From Actinoplanes philippinensis (lineage in GTDB: Bacteria; Actinomycetota; Actinomycetes; Mycobacteriales; Micromonosporaceae): a stretch of DNA of 64,000 bases. Below the pieces are notes generated by a model that did no database searches, was not told where the DNA came from, and was given only the letters and a program-made list of their open reading frames with translations. The stretch is taken from assembly GCF_900113015.1 (NCBI RefSeq), contig NZ_FONV01000004.1:124001-188000 (forward strand), in the 5' to 3' direction. The translations under genes were made by a program, and so were the position numbers. This document shows positions 7,371 to 16,343 of this stretch, piece after piece; positions within the stretch are counted from its first letter, which is position 1, and each line of letters begins with the position of its first letter.

Positions 7371-9650
7371 ATGGACGGGTCCGGTGGGGTGTCGCTGCGG
7401 CCGGACGAGCCCTTCGTCCCGCAACTGCTCGCCGCGTCACGGGCCCGCCGCGGCCTGGACTGTGCCGGCGCCGACGTCGACGCGGCCGACGTGCGCGCCG
7501 CGTGCCTGGCCGCCGGCGAGGCCGACCCGTTCGGGTTCCGGCTGGCCGGGGCCAGGATCACCGGCCGGCTCGACCTGCGCACGTGTGCCGTGCCGATCCC
7601 GCTCCGCTTCACCTCCTGCACGTTCACCGAGCCGGTCACCGTGCAGGGCGCGGAGCTGCACGAGCTGGTGATCACCGGCGACCCGGCCGCGGCCCGGCCG
7701 GCCACCCTGCCGGGGCTGCTCGCCTCCGGCGTGCGGATCATGCGTGATCTGGTCCTGACCGGCATGACGATCGACGGTGACATCGCCACCCCGACCGCCG
7801 GTGGCCGGCCGGCGAGCATCTGGCTCAGCGACGCCGACATCGGCGGCAGCGTCGCCCTGACCGGCACCCGGATCCTGCCGCCCACCGGCCGCGCCCTGCA
7901 CGCCGAACGGGTCCGGATCGCCGGGAACCTCCGGATGACCAGGGGCTTCCGGGCCACCGGGGAGCTGCGCCTGCTGGCCATGCGGCTCGGCGGCTCGCTC
8001 GACGTGATGGACGCACGGTTCAGCCCGGCCGACGGCCGCGCCATCGACCTGGCCGAGGCGAGCATCGGTGGCAGCGTCTTCCTGCTGGACTCGGCACGCA
8101 CCGGCGGCCGCTGCCGCGTGCACGGCCGGATCGAGCTGAGCCACACGACGATCCAGGGCGCTCTCGTGATCCGCAACGCCGACCTGACCGCCCCGCCGCC
8201 GGGCAGCAGCGTGCGTTCGTACTCGGTGGCCGCGCACACCGGGCGGGCCGTCCTGGTGGCCCCGCGGCTCACCGTCCACGGGACGGTGCGGATCGAGGGC
8301 GACACGGTGGTACGCGGTGCGCTGCTGCCCGGCGCGCAGCTCGACGGCGGGATCCACCTGGCCGGGGCGCTGTGGAACCCGCGGGACACGGCGGTCGACC
8401 TCAGCCAGGCCCGGCTCGGTGGCGGCCTCGACGGCCGGGACGCCTCGGTGGAGGGGACGGTGCTGCTCGACAGCGCCCGCATCGACGGCCCGCTCCGTCT
8501 GGACCGGACGTCGTTCGCCGAGCCGCACGACCGGCGCTGCCTGTCCGCCGTCAACCTGACCGTCACCGGCGACGTGCAGCTGCGCGGCGTGTCCGCGCTC
8601 GGTGGGTCGCTGGCGTTCCGCGGCGCCGCGATCACCGGGGTCGTCGACGCCGAGGACGCCTTCGTCACCAACCCGGGCGGGCCGACGGTGAGCCTGCACA
8701 TGGCCCAGGTGACCGGCAACGTGCGGCTGTGCGGGCGGTTCCGTTCGGTCGGGCGGGTCGTGCTGAACCGGGCCGTCATCGGCGGCCGGCTGCGCGCCGA
8801 CGGCGCGACCCTCACCTGGTCACCGGGCGCGGAGCCGCCGGGTGGCCGGGCCACCGCCGTCGACGCCGTCTCCGCCGTCATCCGCGGCGGGGTGAACCTG
8901 GGCTGGCACGTCACCTCGGGCGGCGTCGACTTCACCGGCGCGTCCACCGCCTACCTCGCCGACCGGCCCGACCAGGACTGGCCCGCCGACTCCTACCTCG
9001 GCGGGTTCGCCTACGAACGGTTCGAGGCGGTCGCCTGGCACGGTGAGGCGGTGTGGGACGCCGACGCCCGGATCGCCTGGCTCGACCGGATGACCCGGTA
9101 CGACCCCCGCGCCTGGGAGCACCTCGCGGCGGTCCTGCGTACGGCCGGTGACGTCGACGGCGCGGACACCGTGCTGGTGGCCCAGCGCAGACGGGCCCGG
9201 CGGCTGCGCACCGGCCGGCGGCGGCTCGTCGACCTGCTGCAGGACGTCACGGTGCGGTACGGTTTCCGGCCGCAACGGGCGCTCTACCTGCTGGTGGCGC
9301 TGATCGCCGCGGTCACCGCCGGGCTGAGCGTGCCCGGCGTGCAGGCGCAGATGCGGGCCACCGACCAGAACGCGCTGGTCTTCACCACGGCCGGCGCGCG
9401 GCCCCTGCCGGACGAGCACGAGCCGCCCGGTGACTGCGGCAACGGCAAGGTCCGCTGCCTGAGCCCGTTCTTCTACGCCGTCGACACGGTGGTCCCGCTG
9501 ATCGACCTGCACCAGCGGTCCACCTGGTATCCGGGGTCGGAACGCGACGGCGTACTCCTCGAATGGCTGTTGAATCTCTGCACCATCCTCGGGTGGATCG
9601 CGTCGACCGTCTTCGCGGTGTCCTTCACCCGCCTGGGCCGCGCCGCCTGA
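7371..9650 (+). CDS. large right-handed-repeat protein with C-terminal membrane anchor
   Basis: 759 residues from ATG 7371 (AAGGTG upstream). Residues about 45-520 are a long series of degenerate repeats of the form L-x-G-A-x-I-x-G-x-L/V-x-L, for example IGGSVFLLDSA and VRIAGNLRMTR. This is pentapeptide-like spacing typical of a right-handed beta-helix. A charged helical segment follows (YDPRAWEHLAAVLRTAGDVDGADTVLVAQRRRARRL), then two TM helices (ALYLLVALIAAVTAGLSVPG and LLNLCTILGWIASTVFAVSF) with a Cys-containing loop between them. Similar actinomycete proteins are often labelled membrane-associated oxidoreductase without evidence, and no cofactor motif is visible here. A structural or scaffold role is equally possible. 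It converges on the kinase gene with only 7 bp between stops. Confidence 0.75.
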   Translation: MDGSGGVSLRPDEPFVPQLLAASRARRGLDCAGADVDAADVRAACLAAGEADPFGFRLAGARITGRLDLRTCAVPIPLRFTSCTFTEPVTVQGAELHELVITGDPAAARPATLPGLLASGVRIMRDLVLTGMTIDGDIATPTAGGRPASIWLSDADIGGSVALTGTRILPPTGRALHAERVRIAGNLRMTRGFRATGELRLLAMRLGGSLDVMDARFSPADGRAIDLAEASIGGSVFLLDSARTGGRCRVHGRIELSHTTIQGALVIRNADLTAPPPGSSVRSYSVAAHTGRAVLVAPRLTVHGTVRIEGDTVVRGALLPGAQLDGGIHLAGALWNPRDTAVDLSQARLGGGLDGRDASVEGTVLLDSARIDGPLRLDRTSFAEPHDRRCLSAVNLTVTGDVQLRGVSALGGSLAFRGAAITGVVDAEDAFVTNPGGPTVSLHMAQVTGNVRLCGRFRSVGRVVLNRAVIGGRLRADGATLTWSPGAEPPGGRATAVDAVSAVIRGGVNLGWHVTSGGVDFTGASTAYLADRPDQDWPADSYLGGFAYERFEAVAWHGEAVWDADARIAWLDRMTRYDPRAWEHLAAVLRTAGDVDGADTVLVAQRRRARRLRTGRRRLVDLLQDVTVRYGFRPQRALYLLVALIAAVTAGLSVPGVQAQMRATDQNALVFTTAGARPLPDEHEPPGDCGNGKVRCLSPFFYAVDTVVPLIDLHQRSTWYPGSERDGVLLEWLLNLCTILGWIASTVFAVSFTRLGRAA

Positions 9651-9657
9651 CCGGCGG

Positions 9658-11183
9658 TCAGCCGCAGTGCCGTTTCTCGCTCACGTAACTGACGTCGCCG
9701 ATCCAGGCATTCCACTGGACGCAGGCGCCGTCCTTCCCGCTGATCATCACGGCGTAGTCGCCGCCGCCGTCGTCGGCCACCAGACCCAGCTCACCCTTGG
9801 GGTGGACGGCCACGGAGGCCTCCTCGCCGACGCCCTTCTCCTTCATGGTGACCGCGCAGTGTGAGCCGTCGGAGTCCGAGTACAGCAGGTAGGCGACGCC
9901 CCGTACGGTCCCGCCGGACGTCTTGAGCTTCTTCGAGTCGACCACCCGGTACGCACCGCGGCCAGCGCCGCAGATCTCGGCCGGGGTGTAGACGCGGGCG
10001 GCCGGGGTGCCGGGGACGGGATCCGTTGTGGCGGGGACGCTCGGGTCCGAGGAGGCCGAGGGGGCCGGGGCAGCCGGGCCGGCGTCGCTCTCGTTCAGCA
10101 GGCGGCCGGCCCACGCGCCGGCCGCGGTGAGCAGGGCCACGACAGCTACGACGACGCTCACGGTCCGTCGGCGGCCACCCTCGGACGGCCTCGTCACGGC
10201 AGTCGCGGAAGGCGGCAGAGGCCGGGTCGGAGCGGAACCGGGAGCGGAAGCCGGCGCGGAAGCCGGAGCCGGCGCGGGCGCGGAAGAGGGAGCCGGCGCG
10301 GAAGAGGGAGCCGGCGCGGGCGCGGAAGCCGGCGCGGGCGCGGAAGCGGAAGCCGGCGCGGGGATGACGGCGCGGGCCGCGGCGGCGAGGTCGGACGCGC
10401 TCGCGTACCGCTGGGCCGGGTCTTTCGCCATCGCCCGCGACACCAGGGCGGCGGCCTCGGCGGGAACGTCCGGCGGCAGCGCCGGCGGCTGTCCGTGGGC
10501 CAGCTGGGCGAGCACCGCGAGCGGGCTGTCGCCGAGGTGGGGCGGCCGCCCGGCCAGGCAGGTGTAGGCGACCGCGCCCAGCGCGTACACATCGGTCGCG
10601 GCTGACACCGGCCGTCCCTCGGCCTGCTCGGGCGCCATGTAGTGCACCGATCCGAGGACCACGCCGGTGCCGGTGAGCCGGCCGCCGTCTCCGACCGGGC
10701 CACCCCGAAGTCGACGAGGACCACCTCGCCGCCCGGCCGCAGCAGCAGATTGTTCGGTTTGACGTCGCGGTGCACGATCCCTGCGGTGTGCGCGGCCTGC
10801 AGGGCGCCGGCGACCTGGGCGACGATCGTCATGGTGTCGGCCGTGGACAGCCGCCCGGCCTCCTCGATCCGCGCCGACAGCGAGGTGCCGTCGATGAACT
10901 CCATGACCAGGTAGTCGAACCGGTGCGGACCGACCTCCGCGTTCTCGCCGTAGTCGTGGATCGGCGCGATGCCCGGGTGCCGCAGCGCGGCCATCATCCG
11001 GGCCTCGGCACGGAACCGGGCGACGAACTGCCGGTCCGCCATCAACGTCGGCAGCAGCACCTTGACGGCGATCTCACGGTGCAGCAGCAGGTCGTCGGCC
11101 CGCCACACCTCGCCCATCCCCCCGGCTGCGACCGGACGGGTGAGCCGGTAACGGCCGTGCAGAACGACTCCCGCGGAGAGCAT
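9658..11183 (-). pseudogene. PknB-type Ser/Thr protein kinase, interrupted by a frameshift
   Basis: The N-terminal part starts at ATG 11183. It contains the Gly loop (AAGGMGEVW), the VAIK-type Lys (IAVKVLL), HRDVKPNN and DFG (VDFGVARSE). The frame is then lost. The activation-loop continuation (LTGTGVVLGSVHYMAPEQ) and everything after it are in a neighbouring frame, open from about 10700 to 9658. The switch needs a one-base indel between about 10676 and 10705. The second frame supplies the C-lobe, a Pro/Ala/Ser linker, one TM helix (VSVVVAVVALLTAAGAWAG) and a roughly 110-residue extracytoplasmic domain with Cys near both ends. Apart from the shift all motifs are intact, so this is either a very recent pseudogene or a sequencing error. 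Confidence 0.8.
10222..10364 (-). repeat. GC-rich tandem hexamer-like repeat encoding a Pro-Ala-Ser linker
   Basis: Short units such as GGAGCCGGCGCG and GCGGAAGCCGGC repeat through this stretch and encode the (PA/SA/PS)n linker between the kinase C-lobe and the TM helix. Length variation between strains and polymerase slippage are likely here. Confidence 0.75.
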
Positions 11184-11192
11184 CGGGTCATG

Positions 11193-12794
11193 CTAATCCG
11201 CTCGATCCACCGGCCCGGTCCAGCGGTAACGCGTCTGCGAGGGCTCCGCGCCCGCCGTGAACGCGAACGCCTTCTCCGGCCGGACCCGGTAGAGCCGCAC
11301 CTTTCCGGTACGGATGGCGTCGCCCAGGTGGCGCCAGTCGCCGTCGTCGCGGGTCAGGTGCCAGCCGTAGGCCTGCTCGAACGCGGTGGCCGCGGCGTCC
11401 CTCGTGGACCGGTCGGTGATCAGCCGCGCGACGCCCTCGACGACATGATCGGTACCGGTCAGCGTCCCGGTTCCGGCGGACAGCACACAGCGCGGTTCGG
11501 CGCTCAGGTTACCGGCCTTCTGCTCGCCGTCGCCGGTGGTGAACCACATCGCGTCGTACGCCCAGACCGCCAGCACCGGTGTCACGTGCGGCCGGCCGTC
11601 CGGTCGTACCGTGCACAGCTGGAACTTCTGGATCCGCTGCAGCGCACCGGCCGTCGCCTCCCACGGTGTCGCGGTGGCGCCCGGCGCGGAGAACGCGCCG
11701 AGGCTGGTCCGCGGGGTGGCGAGGTGGTCGGCGAGGAGCGCGGTGAGCGACGAGGCGGTGTGGAAGCCCGCGGTCAGCCGGGTCTTCGTCAGCGCGAACG
11801 CGACGCCATGCGCCGGATCCGCGTAGGCGTAGCCGCCCCCGCCGCCCGGCCATCCGAACGCGACCGAGCCCTCCCCCGCCGGCGCGCCGATGCGTCCCGC
11901 CGGGAAGCCGAGCGTCATCCGCGCCGGAGTGCCGAGAACCTGATCGATTCCGTCGTACGCGACCGCCGACATCCCGGCCAGCGCGGCCGGGTCCACGAGC
12001 TCGCCCCGCAGCAGGGCGTCGAACATGGCGGCGAGCCCGTGGGCGGTGACGGCGCCGACCGACGGGATGTCCGCGCCCAGGATCTCCGCGGTGTTGCCGA
12101 ATCCGGCGTCCGGCCGCGACTCCCACGGCGCGAGAACCGTCCCCGCGCCGGCGTCCGGCGGCGGTTTCTCGCCGGTCAGCCGGGCCGGCTCGGGCAGCGA
12201 CTCCGGCGCGACACCGAAGTGGAGCTGATCGTCGATGCCGAGCGGCGTGGTGATCCACTCCCGGAGCAGCTCGCGTAACGGCCGCCCGGTCGCCCGCCGG
12301 GCCAGCTCGCCGACCAGATAGCCGAACGTGTACGAGTGATAGCCCATGGCCGTGCCCGGCGCCCAGAGCGGCTCGGCGGCGGCCAGCGCGTCACAGACCG
12401 CCGTCCAGTCGGGCAGCTCCCGCGGCGTGATCCCGGCCGGCATGGCCGGCAGCCCCACGGTGTGGGTCAGGACGTGCCGCAGCGTCGCCGCGCCCTTGCC
12501 GTTGGCGGCGAACTCGGGCCAGACCTCCCGGACCGGAGTGTCGTAGCCGAGATGCCCCCGCGCGACGAGCAGATGCGCCAGCGTGGCCGTGACGTTCTTG
12601 GCGATCGAGAAACCGAAGACGGGGGTACGCGAGGAGAGCGGCCGTCCGGTGCCGGGGTCGGCGGTGCCCGCGACCGCGTCGACGATCAGCGTGCCGCCCT
12701 GGTAGACGGCCACCTGCAGCCCGGCCTCAGCACCGGAGCCGACCAGCTGGCCGAGCCGGCGCTGGACACGTTCCTGCAGCTCGGAAGTCACCAT
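11193..12794 (-). CDS. beta-lactamase-family serine hydrolase fused to an FMN split-barrel domain
   Basis: 533 residues. The first about 370 form a class C-type penicillin-binding fold. It has nucleophile motif SIAK (FGFSIAKNVTATL), a HTVGLP segment, the second motif as YHS (GYHSYTFGYL) where YSN is usual, and a Gly-rich strand before the C-terminal helix. Residues about 380-530 match the pyridoxamine-5'-phosphate-oxidase-like split barrel (QKFQLCTVRPDGRPHVTPVLAVW, GNLSAEPRCVLSAG, HVVEGVARLITD). Proteins of the second type usually stand alone and bind FMN or F420. No signal peptide is visible, so it is probably cytoplasmic, which argues against a cell-wall role. ATG versus GTG start is not resolved. 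The 3' end is 9 bp from the kinase start at 11183, in the same orientation. Confidence 0.8.
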   Translation of the reverse strand: MVTSELQERVQRRLGQLVGSGAEAGLQVAVYQGGTLIVDAVAGTADPGTGRPLSSRTPVFGFSIAKNVTATLAHLLVARGHLGYDTPVREVWPEFAANGKGAATLRHVLTHTVGLPAMPAGITPRELPDWTAVCDALAAAEPLWAPGTAMGYHSYTFGYLVGELARRATGRPLRELLREWITTPLGIDDQLHFGVAPESLPEPARLTGEKPPPDAGAGTVLAPWESRPDAGFGNTAEILGADIPSVGAVTAHGLAAMFDALLRGELVDPAALAGMSAVAYDGIDQVLGTPARMTLGFPAGRIGAPAGEGSVAFGWPGGGGGYAYADPAHGVAFALTKTRLTAGFHTASSLTALLADHLATPRTSLGAFSAPGATATPWEATAGALQRIQKFQLCTVRPDGRPHVTPVLAVWAYDAMWFTTGDGEQKAGNLSAEPRCVLSAGTGTLTGTDHVVEGVARLITDRSTRDAAATAFEQAYGWHLTRDDGDWRHLGDAIRTGKVRLYRVRPEKAFAFTAGAEPSQTRYRWTGPVDRAD

Positions 12795-12872
12795 CCTCCC
12801 GCCTTACCCGCCCCGCCCGGTGATCATCCGCCCGGCCGATCCGAGGTGAGGCACGCCGACGGCGGGCGCGGG

Positions 12873-13008
12873 CCGGGAAACGGCGCCGGATCGGACGACC
12901 GGTGAAGGGGCGTGGCCCCGGCGGGCCGGACCGGGAATCGGCGCCGGACCGGACGGCTGGCGGAGGGGGGTGACCCCGGCGGGCCGGGACGGGGGAAACG
13001 GCGCCGGG
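12873..13008. repeat. three imperfect 58-60 bp tandem repeats between genes
   Basis: Each unit contains AAACGGCGCCGG or AATCGGCGCCGG (starting at 12878, 12936 and 12996), and between them GGGG-TG-CCCCGGCGGG. Spacing is 58 then 60 bp. They fill most of the 286-bp gap between the divergent 11193 and 13081 genes. No coding frame is supported. Confidence 0.6.
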
Positions 13009-13023
13009 GGGTCCTTTGGCCCT
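13009..13023 (+). promoter_or_regulatory. possible DosR/OsdR-like box
   Basis: GGGTCCTTTGGCCCT fits the actinobacterial dormancy-regulator pattern GGGACC-N3-GGTCCC at 9 of its 12 specified positions, with arms around a central TTT. It lies about 60 bp before the P-type ATPase start. The downstream genes (hemerythrin-bearing ATPase and universal stress protein) are of the type controlled by such regulators. The match is partial. Confidence 0.35.
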
Positions 13024-13080
13024 GCCGGAACGGGCTGATTTGTCCCACGGTGGAGGCGGGCCGAGTTCGGGGAGGGTGGC

Positions 13081-15402
13081 ATGCGGCGGGAGCAGGGCCT
13101 GTTCGCGGGCACTGCGGTGCTGACGGTGGCCGGCATGGTGGCGATCTGGGTCCGGGGGCCCGCGGGATCCGCCGGGACGGCGGCGGACCGGCTCGGGGGT
13201 GTGGAGATCGCCGGGGGCGCCGCGCAGTGGCTCTGGATCGCGGCGGCGCTTCTCGGGCTCGGCTGGTCGACCGTGACACTGGGCGCCGCGGTCCGGCGGC
13301 GGGAGCCGAGTGTCGACGTCATCGCGTGGCTGGCTCTGGTCGGGGCGCTGTGGGTCGGGGAGCCGTTCGCCGGGGCGGTCATCGCGGTGATGCTCGCCGG
13401 TGGGGCGCTGCTGGAGGGGCGGGCGCAGGCGCGGGCGCGCCGCGAGCTGGGCCTGCTGGCCGAGCGGATGCCCCGGATCGCGCGCCGGGACTCGGCTGCC
13501 GGGCCGGTGGTGGTCGCCGTCGAGGAGGTGGCCGTCGGGGATCGGCTGGTCGTGGGGGCCGGGGAGGTCGTGCCGGTGGACGGGCGGCTGTCCGGGCCGG
13601 CGGTGCTGGACGAGTCGGCGCTGACCGGCGAGCCGATGCCGGTCGAGCGGCGGGCCGGCGAGGAGGTGCGCAGCGGTGTCGTCAACGCCGGGGCGGCGAT
13701 GCGGCTGACGGCGATCGCCACGGCGCGGGATTCGACGTACGCCGGGGTGGTTCGCCTGGTGGAGCAGGCCCGGGCGGGGAGCGCCTCGTTCGTACGGATG
13801 GCTGATCGCTGGGCTGTTGCCTTCGTGCCGTTGACGCTGCTGCTGGCGGGTGCGGCGTGGGCGGTGAGCGGGGATCCGGTGCGGGCGGTGGCGGTGCTGG
13901 TGGTGGCCACGCCGTGCCCGCTGCTGCTGGCCGCGCCGATCGCGATCATGTCGGGGATCTCGCGGGCCGCCCGGTCCGGGGTCGTGGTGAAGGGCGGCGG
14001 CGCGCTGGAACGGCTCGCGGCGGGACAGGTGCTGCTGATCGACAAGACCGGGACGCTGACCGAGGGGCGGCCGCGGCTCGTCGACGTGGTGGTCGCTCCG
14101 GGTGGGGCGCTGGCCGCCGACGAGGTGCTGCGGCTGGCGGCGAGTGTGGAGCAGAGTTCGGCGCACGTGCTGGCCGGGGCGATCGTCAGCGCCGCCCACG
14201 GCCGGGGGCTGCGTCCGGGCGCGGCGGATGAGGTGCGGGAGCGGCACGGGTACGGCATCGAGGGCCTGGTCGGCGGCCGGCGGGTGCGGCTGGGCCGGAC
14301 GGCGGCGCCCACGGACGACGAACTGCTGACGGTGGCGGTGACGGTCGACGGGGCGCCCGCGGGCGTGCTGCGCCTGGAGGATCCGCTGCGGCCGCAGGGG
14401 CCGCGGATGATCCGGGCACTGCGGCGCGCCGGGATCCGGCGGGTGGTGCTGGTGACCGGTGACCAGGGTGACGGCGCGGCGGCGGTCGGCCGGATCGTGG
14501 GCGCCGACGAGGTCTTCGCCGGCTGCGACCCGGCCGGGAAGCTGGCGCTGGTCCGGGCCGAACAGCACCGGCCCCGAGACCAGCGGCCGGGGCAGCAGCA
14601 GCCCCCGGGACGCGAGCGGCGGAAACGGACGATCATGGTGGGTGACGGGGTGAACGACGCTCCCGCCCTGGCCGCCGCCGATGTCGGGGTGGCGCTCGCG
14701 GCCCGGGGGATGACCGCGTCGGCGCAGGCCGCGGACGTGGTGCTCACCGTCGACCGGATCGATGTGCTGGCCGACGCCATTCTCATCGCCCGCCGCTCCC
14801 GGGGCGTCGCCGTGGCGGCGGTGGCCACCGGCATGGGCCTGGCCGTGGTGGCGATGCTGGCCGCCGCGGCGGGGTTGCTGCCGCCGGTCGCGGGCGCGCT
14901 GGTTCAGGAAGGCATCGACCTCGGCGCGATCGCCATGGCGATGGCCGCGCTGATCCCGGGGCGGGTGCGCACGGTGACGCTGCGGCCGGAGGACGTGGCC
15001 ACGGCGCGGCGGCTGTTCGACGAGCACCGGGAGATGCGGCCGCTGGTCGAGCGGGTCCGGTCGGTCGCCGACGCGCTGGGCGAGCCGCCGCGCCTGGAGC
15101 CGGTACGCCGTCTGGTGACCGATCTGGACCGGCTGCTGGCGCACGAGCGGGCCGAGGAGGCCGAACTGCTGCCGATCATGGCGCGGGCGCTCGGTGGGAC
15201 GGAGGTGACCAGCGGGCTGAGCCGTACCCATGCCGAGATCGAGTTTCAGGTCGGCCGGCTGAACCGCATCGTGAACGACGGGAAGGCGCCGGACGTCATC
15301 GACGTGCGCCGATTGTTGTACGGGCTCTACGCCATCCTGCGACTGCACAATGCGCAGGAGGAGGAGGGCGCGTTCAGTCTGGTTCCGGGAGGGGGATCGT
15401 AG
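13081..15402 (+). CDS. P-type metal ATPase with a C-terminal hemerythrin-like domain
   Basis: 773 residues, ATG 13081 with GGGGAGGG upstream. P1B-type architecture without an N-terminal HMA domain: TM helices at about 5-23, 40-65 and 75-105. The actuator loop carries DESALTGEPMPVE, the membrane motif is TPCPLLLAAP, the phosphorylation site is DKTGTLTEG (Asp321), and the hinge is MVGDGVNDAPAL. The nucleotide-domain HP motif reads HV (SSAHVLA), a departure from most P1B pumps. From about 640 on, a four-helix segment carries LFDEHREM, LAHERAEEAELLP, RTHAEIEF and RLHNAQEEE, the spacing of a hemerythrin HHE domain that binds two irons. The fusion suggests that transport is tied to O2, NO or iron state. 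The metal is unknown. It is followed 2 bp later by a Usp gene. Confidence 0.85.
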   Translation: MRREQGLFAGTAVLTVAGMVAIWVRGPAGSAGTAADRLGGVEIAGGAAQWLWIAAALLGLGWSTVTLGAAVRRREPSVDVIAWLALVGALWVGEPFAGAVIAVMLAGGALLEGRAQARARRELGLLAERMPRIARRDSAAGPVVVAVEEVAVGDRLVVGAGEVVPVDGRLSGPAVLDESALTGEPMPVERRAGEEVRSGVVNAGAAMRLTAIATARDSTYAGVVRLVEQARAGSASFVRMADRWAVAFVPLTLLLAGAAWAVSGDPVRAVAVLVVATPCPLLLAAPIAIMSGISRAARSGVVVKGGGALERLAAGQVLLIDKTGTLTEGRPRLVDVVVAPGGALAADEVLRLAASVEQSSAHVLAGAIVSAAHGRGLRPGAADEVRERHGYGIEGLVGGRRVRLGRTAAPTDDELLTVAVTVDGAPAGVLRLEDPLRPQGPRMIRALRRAGIRRVVLVTGDQGDGAAAVGRIVGADEVFAGCDPAGKLALVRAEQHRPRDQRPGQQQPPGRERRKRTIMVGDGVNDAPALAAADVGVALAARGMTASAQAADVVLTVDRIDVLADAILIARRSRGVAVAAVATGMGLAVVAMLAAAAGLLPPVAGALVQEGIDLGAIAMAMAALIPGRVRTVTLRPEDVATARRLFDEHREMRPLVERVRSVADALGEPPRLEPVRRLVTDLDRLLAHERAEEAELLPIMARALGGTEVTSGLSRTHAEIEFQVGRLNRIVNDGKAPDVIDVRRLLYGLYAILRLHNAQEEEGAFSLVPGGGS

Positions 15403-15404
15403 CC

Positions 15405-16208
15405 ATGAGCAGGATCGTGGTCGGTTATGACGGGTCGGCGTACGCGCAGGCCGCGCTGCTGTGGGCACGGGACGAGGCGGTTCGTTCCGGCGCGCCGATC
15501 GAGGTCCTCCACGCCGACGAGTGGCCGGCGACGGCCCCGCCGATGGTGCCGCTGCCCCTGTTGCGGCCGGACCGGACGGTGGCCGACGTGATCGACGAGA
15601 CGCTGGAACGGGCGGTCGCGACGGTGTGCAAGACGCATCCGTCGGTCGACGTGACGACCCGGGCGGTCCGCGGGCACGCGGCGGCGGCGCTGATCGACAG
15701 GTCCCGGGACGCCCGCATGATCGTGCTCGGCGGGCACGGCCACAGCGTCGTCGCCGGGCTGCTGGGTTCGGTGATCTCGGCGGTCAGCGCGCACGCCCGA
15801 TGCCCGGTCGTGGTGGTGCGCGGGGTGCCGGTGCCGGGCGCCCCGGTGGTCGCCGGGGTCGACGGGTCGGCGCTGACGATGCCGGTGCTGACGTTCGCCG
15901 CCGGTCAGGCCGCCGCCCGGCGGGTGCCGTTGCGGGTGATCCGGGCCGCTGCCGAGCAGGAGACGCCGGGCGCGCCGCTGGCCGTGATCCGCGAACGGTT
16001 CCGCGGCCTGACCGTCCAGGCGGAGGAGACCCTGGAGCATCCGGCGGCGGCGCTGGCCCGGGCGAGCGCCGCCGCGCAACTGCTGGTGGTCGGCAGCCGC
16101 GGGCACGGGCCGGTCGCGGGGCTGCTGCTCGGCTCGGTCAGTCAGCACGCCCTACGCCACGCGGCGTGCACGGTCGCGGTCGTCCACCGAGACCCGCCGA
16201 CAATCTGA
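15405..16208 (+). CDS. tandem-domain universal stress protein
   Basis: 267 residues with two Usp domains. The first is IVVGYDGSAYAQAALLWA ... GGHGHSVVAGLLGSVISAV. The second is VVAGVDGSALTMPVLTFA ... VGSRGHGPVAGLLLGSVSQHAL. Both keep the G-x2-G-x9-G-S type ATP-binding loop. The start lies 2 bp after the ATPase stop, so the two are almost certainly co-transcribed and coupled. Tandem Usp proteins of this kind are hypoxia or dormancy proteins in mycobacteria and other actinobacteria. That role fits the hemerythrin neighbour and is inferred. Confidence 0.92.
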   Translation: MSRIVVGYDGSAYAQAALLWARDEAVRSGAPIEVLHADEWPATAPPMVPLPLLRPDRTVADVIDETLERAVATVCKTHPSVDVTTRAVRGHAAAALIDRSRDARMIVLGGHGHSVVAGLLGSVISAVSAHARCPVVVVRGVPVPGAPVVAGVDGSALTMPVLTFAAGQAAARRVPLRVIRAAAEQETPGAPLAVIRERFRGLTVQAEETLEHPAAALARASAAAQLLVVGSRGHGPVAGLLLGSVSQHALRHAACTVAVVHRDPPTI

Positions 16209-16343
16209 CCGGCCGGGCCACCGAGACCCGCCGACCACCTGACCGGCGCGCGCCACCGGGCGCGACCGGCCCGCCGGCCACAGAAGCCGGCCCTGGGCCA
16301 CCCCGCACGACCGGCCACGCAGGGCGGAACCCGGCGGGCCCGG

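Noticed and set aside
12727..15468. A 913-codon open frame on the minus strand
   Set aside because: It covers the P-type ATPase gene in antisense, is rich in Arg, Pro and His with no domain, and arises from third-position GC bias.
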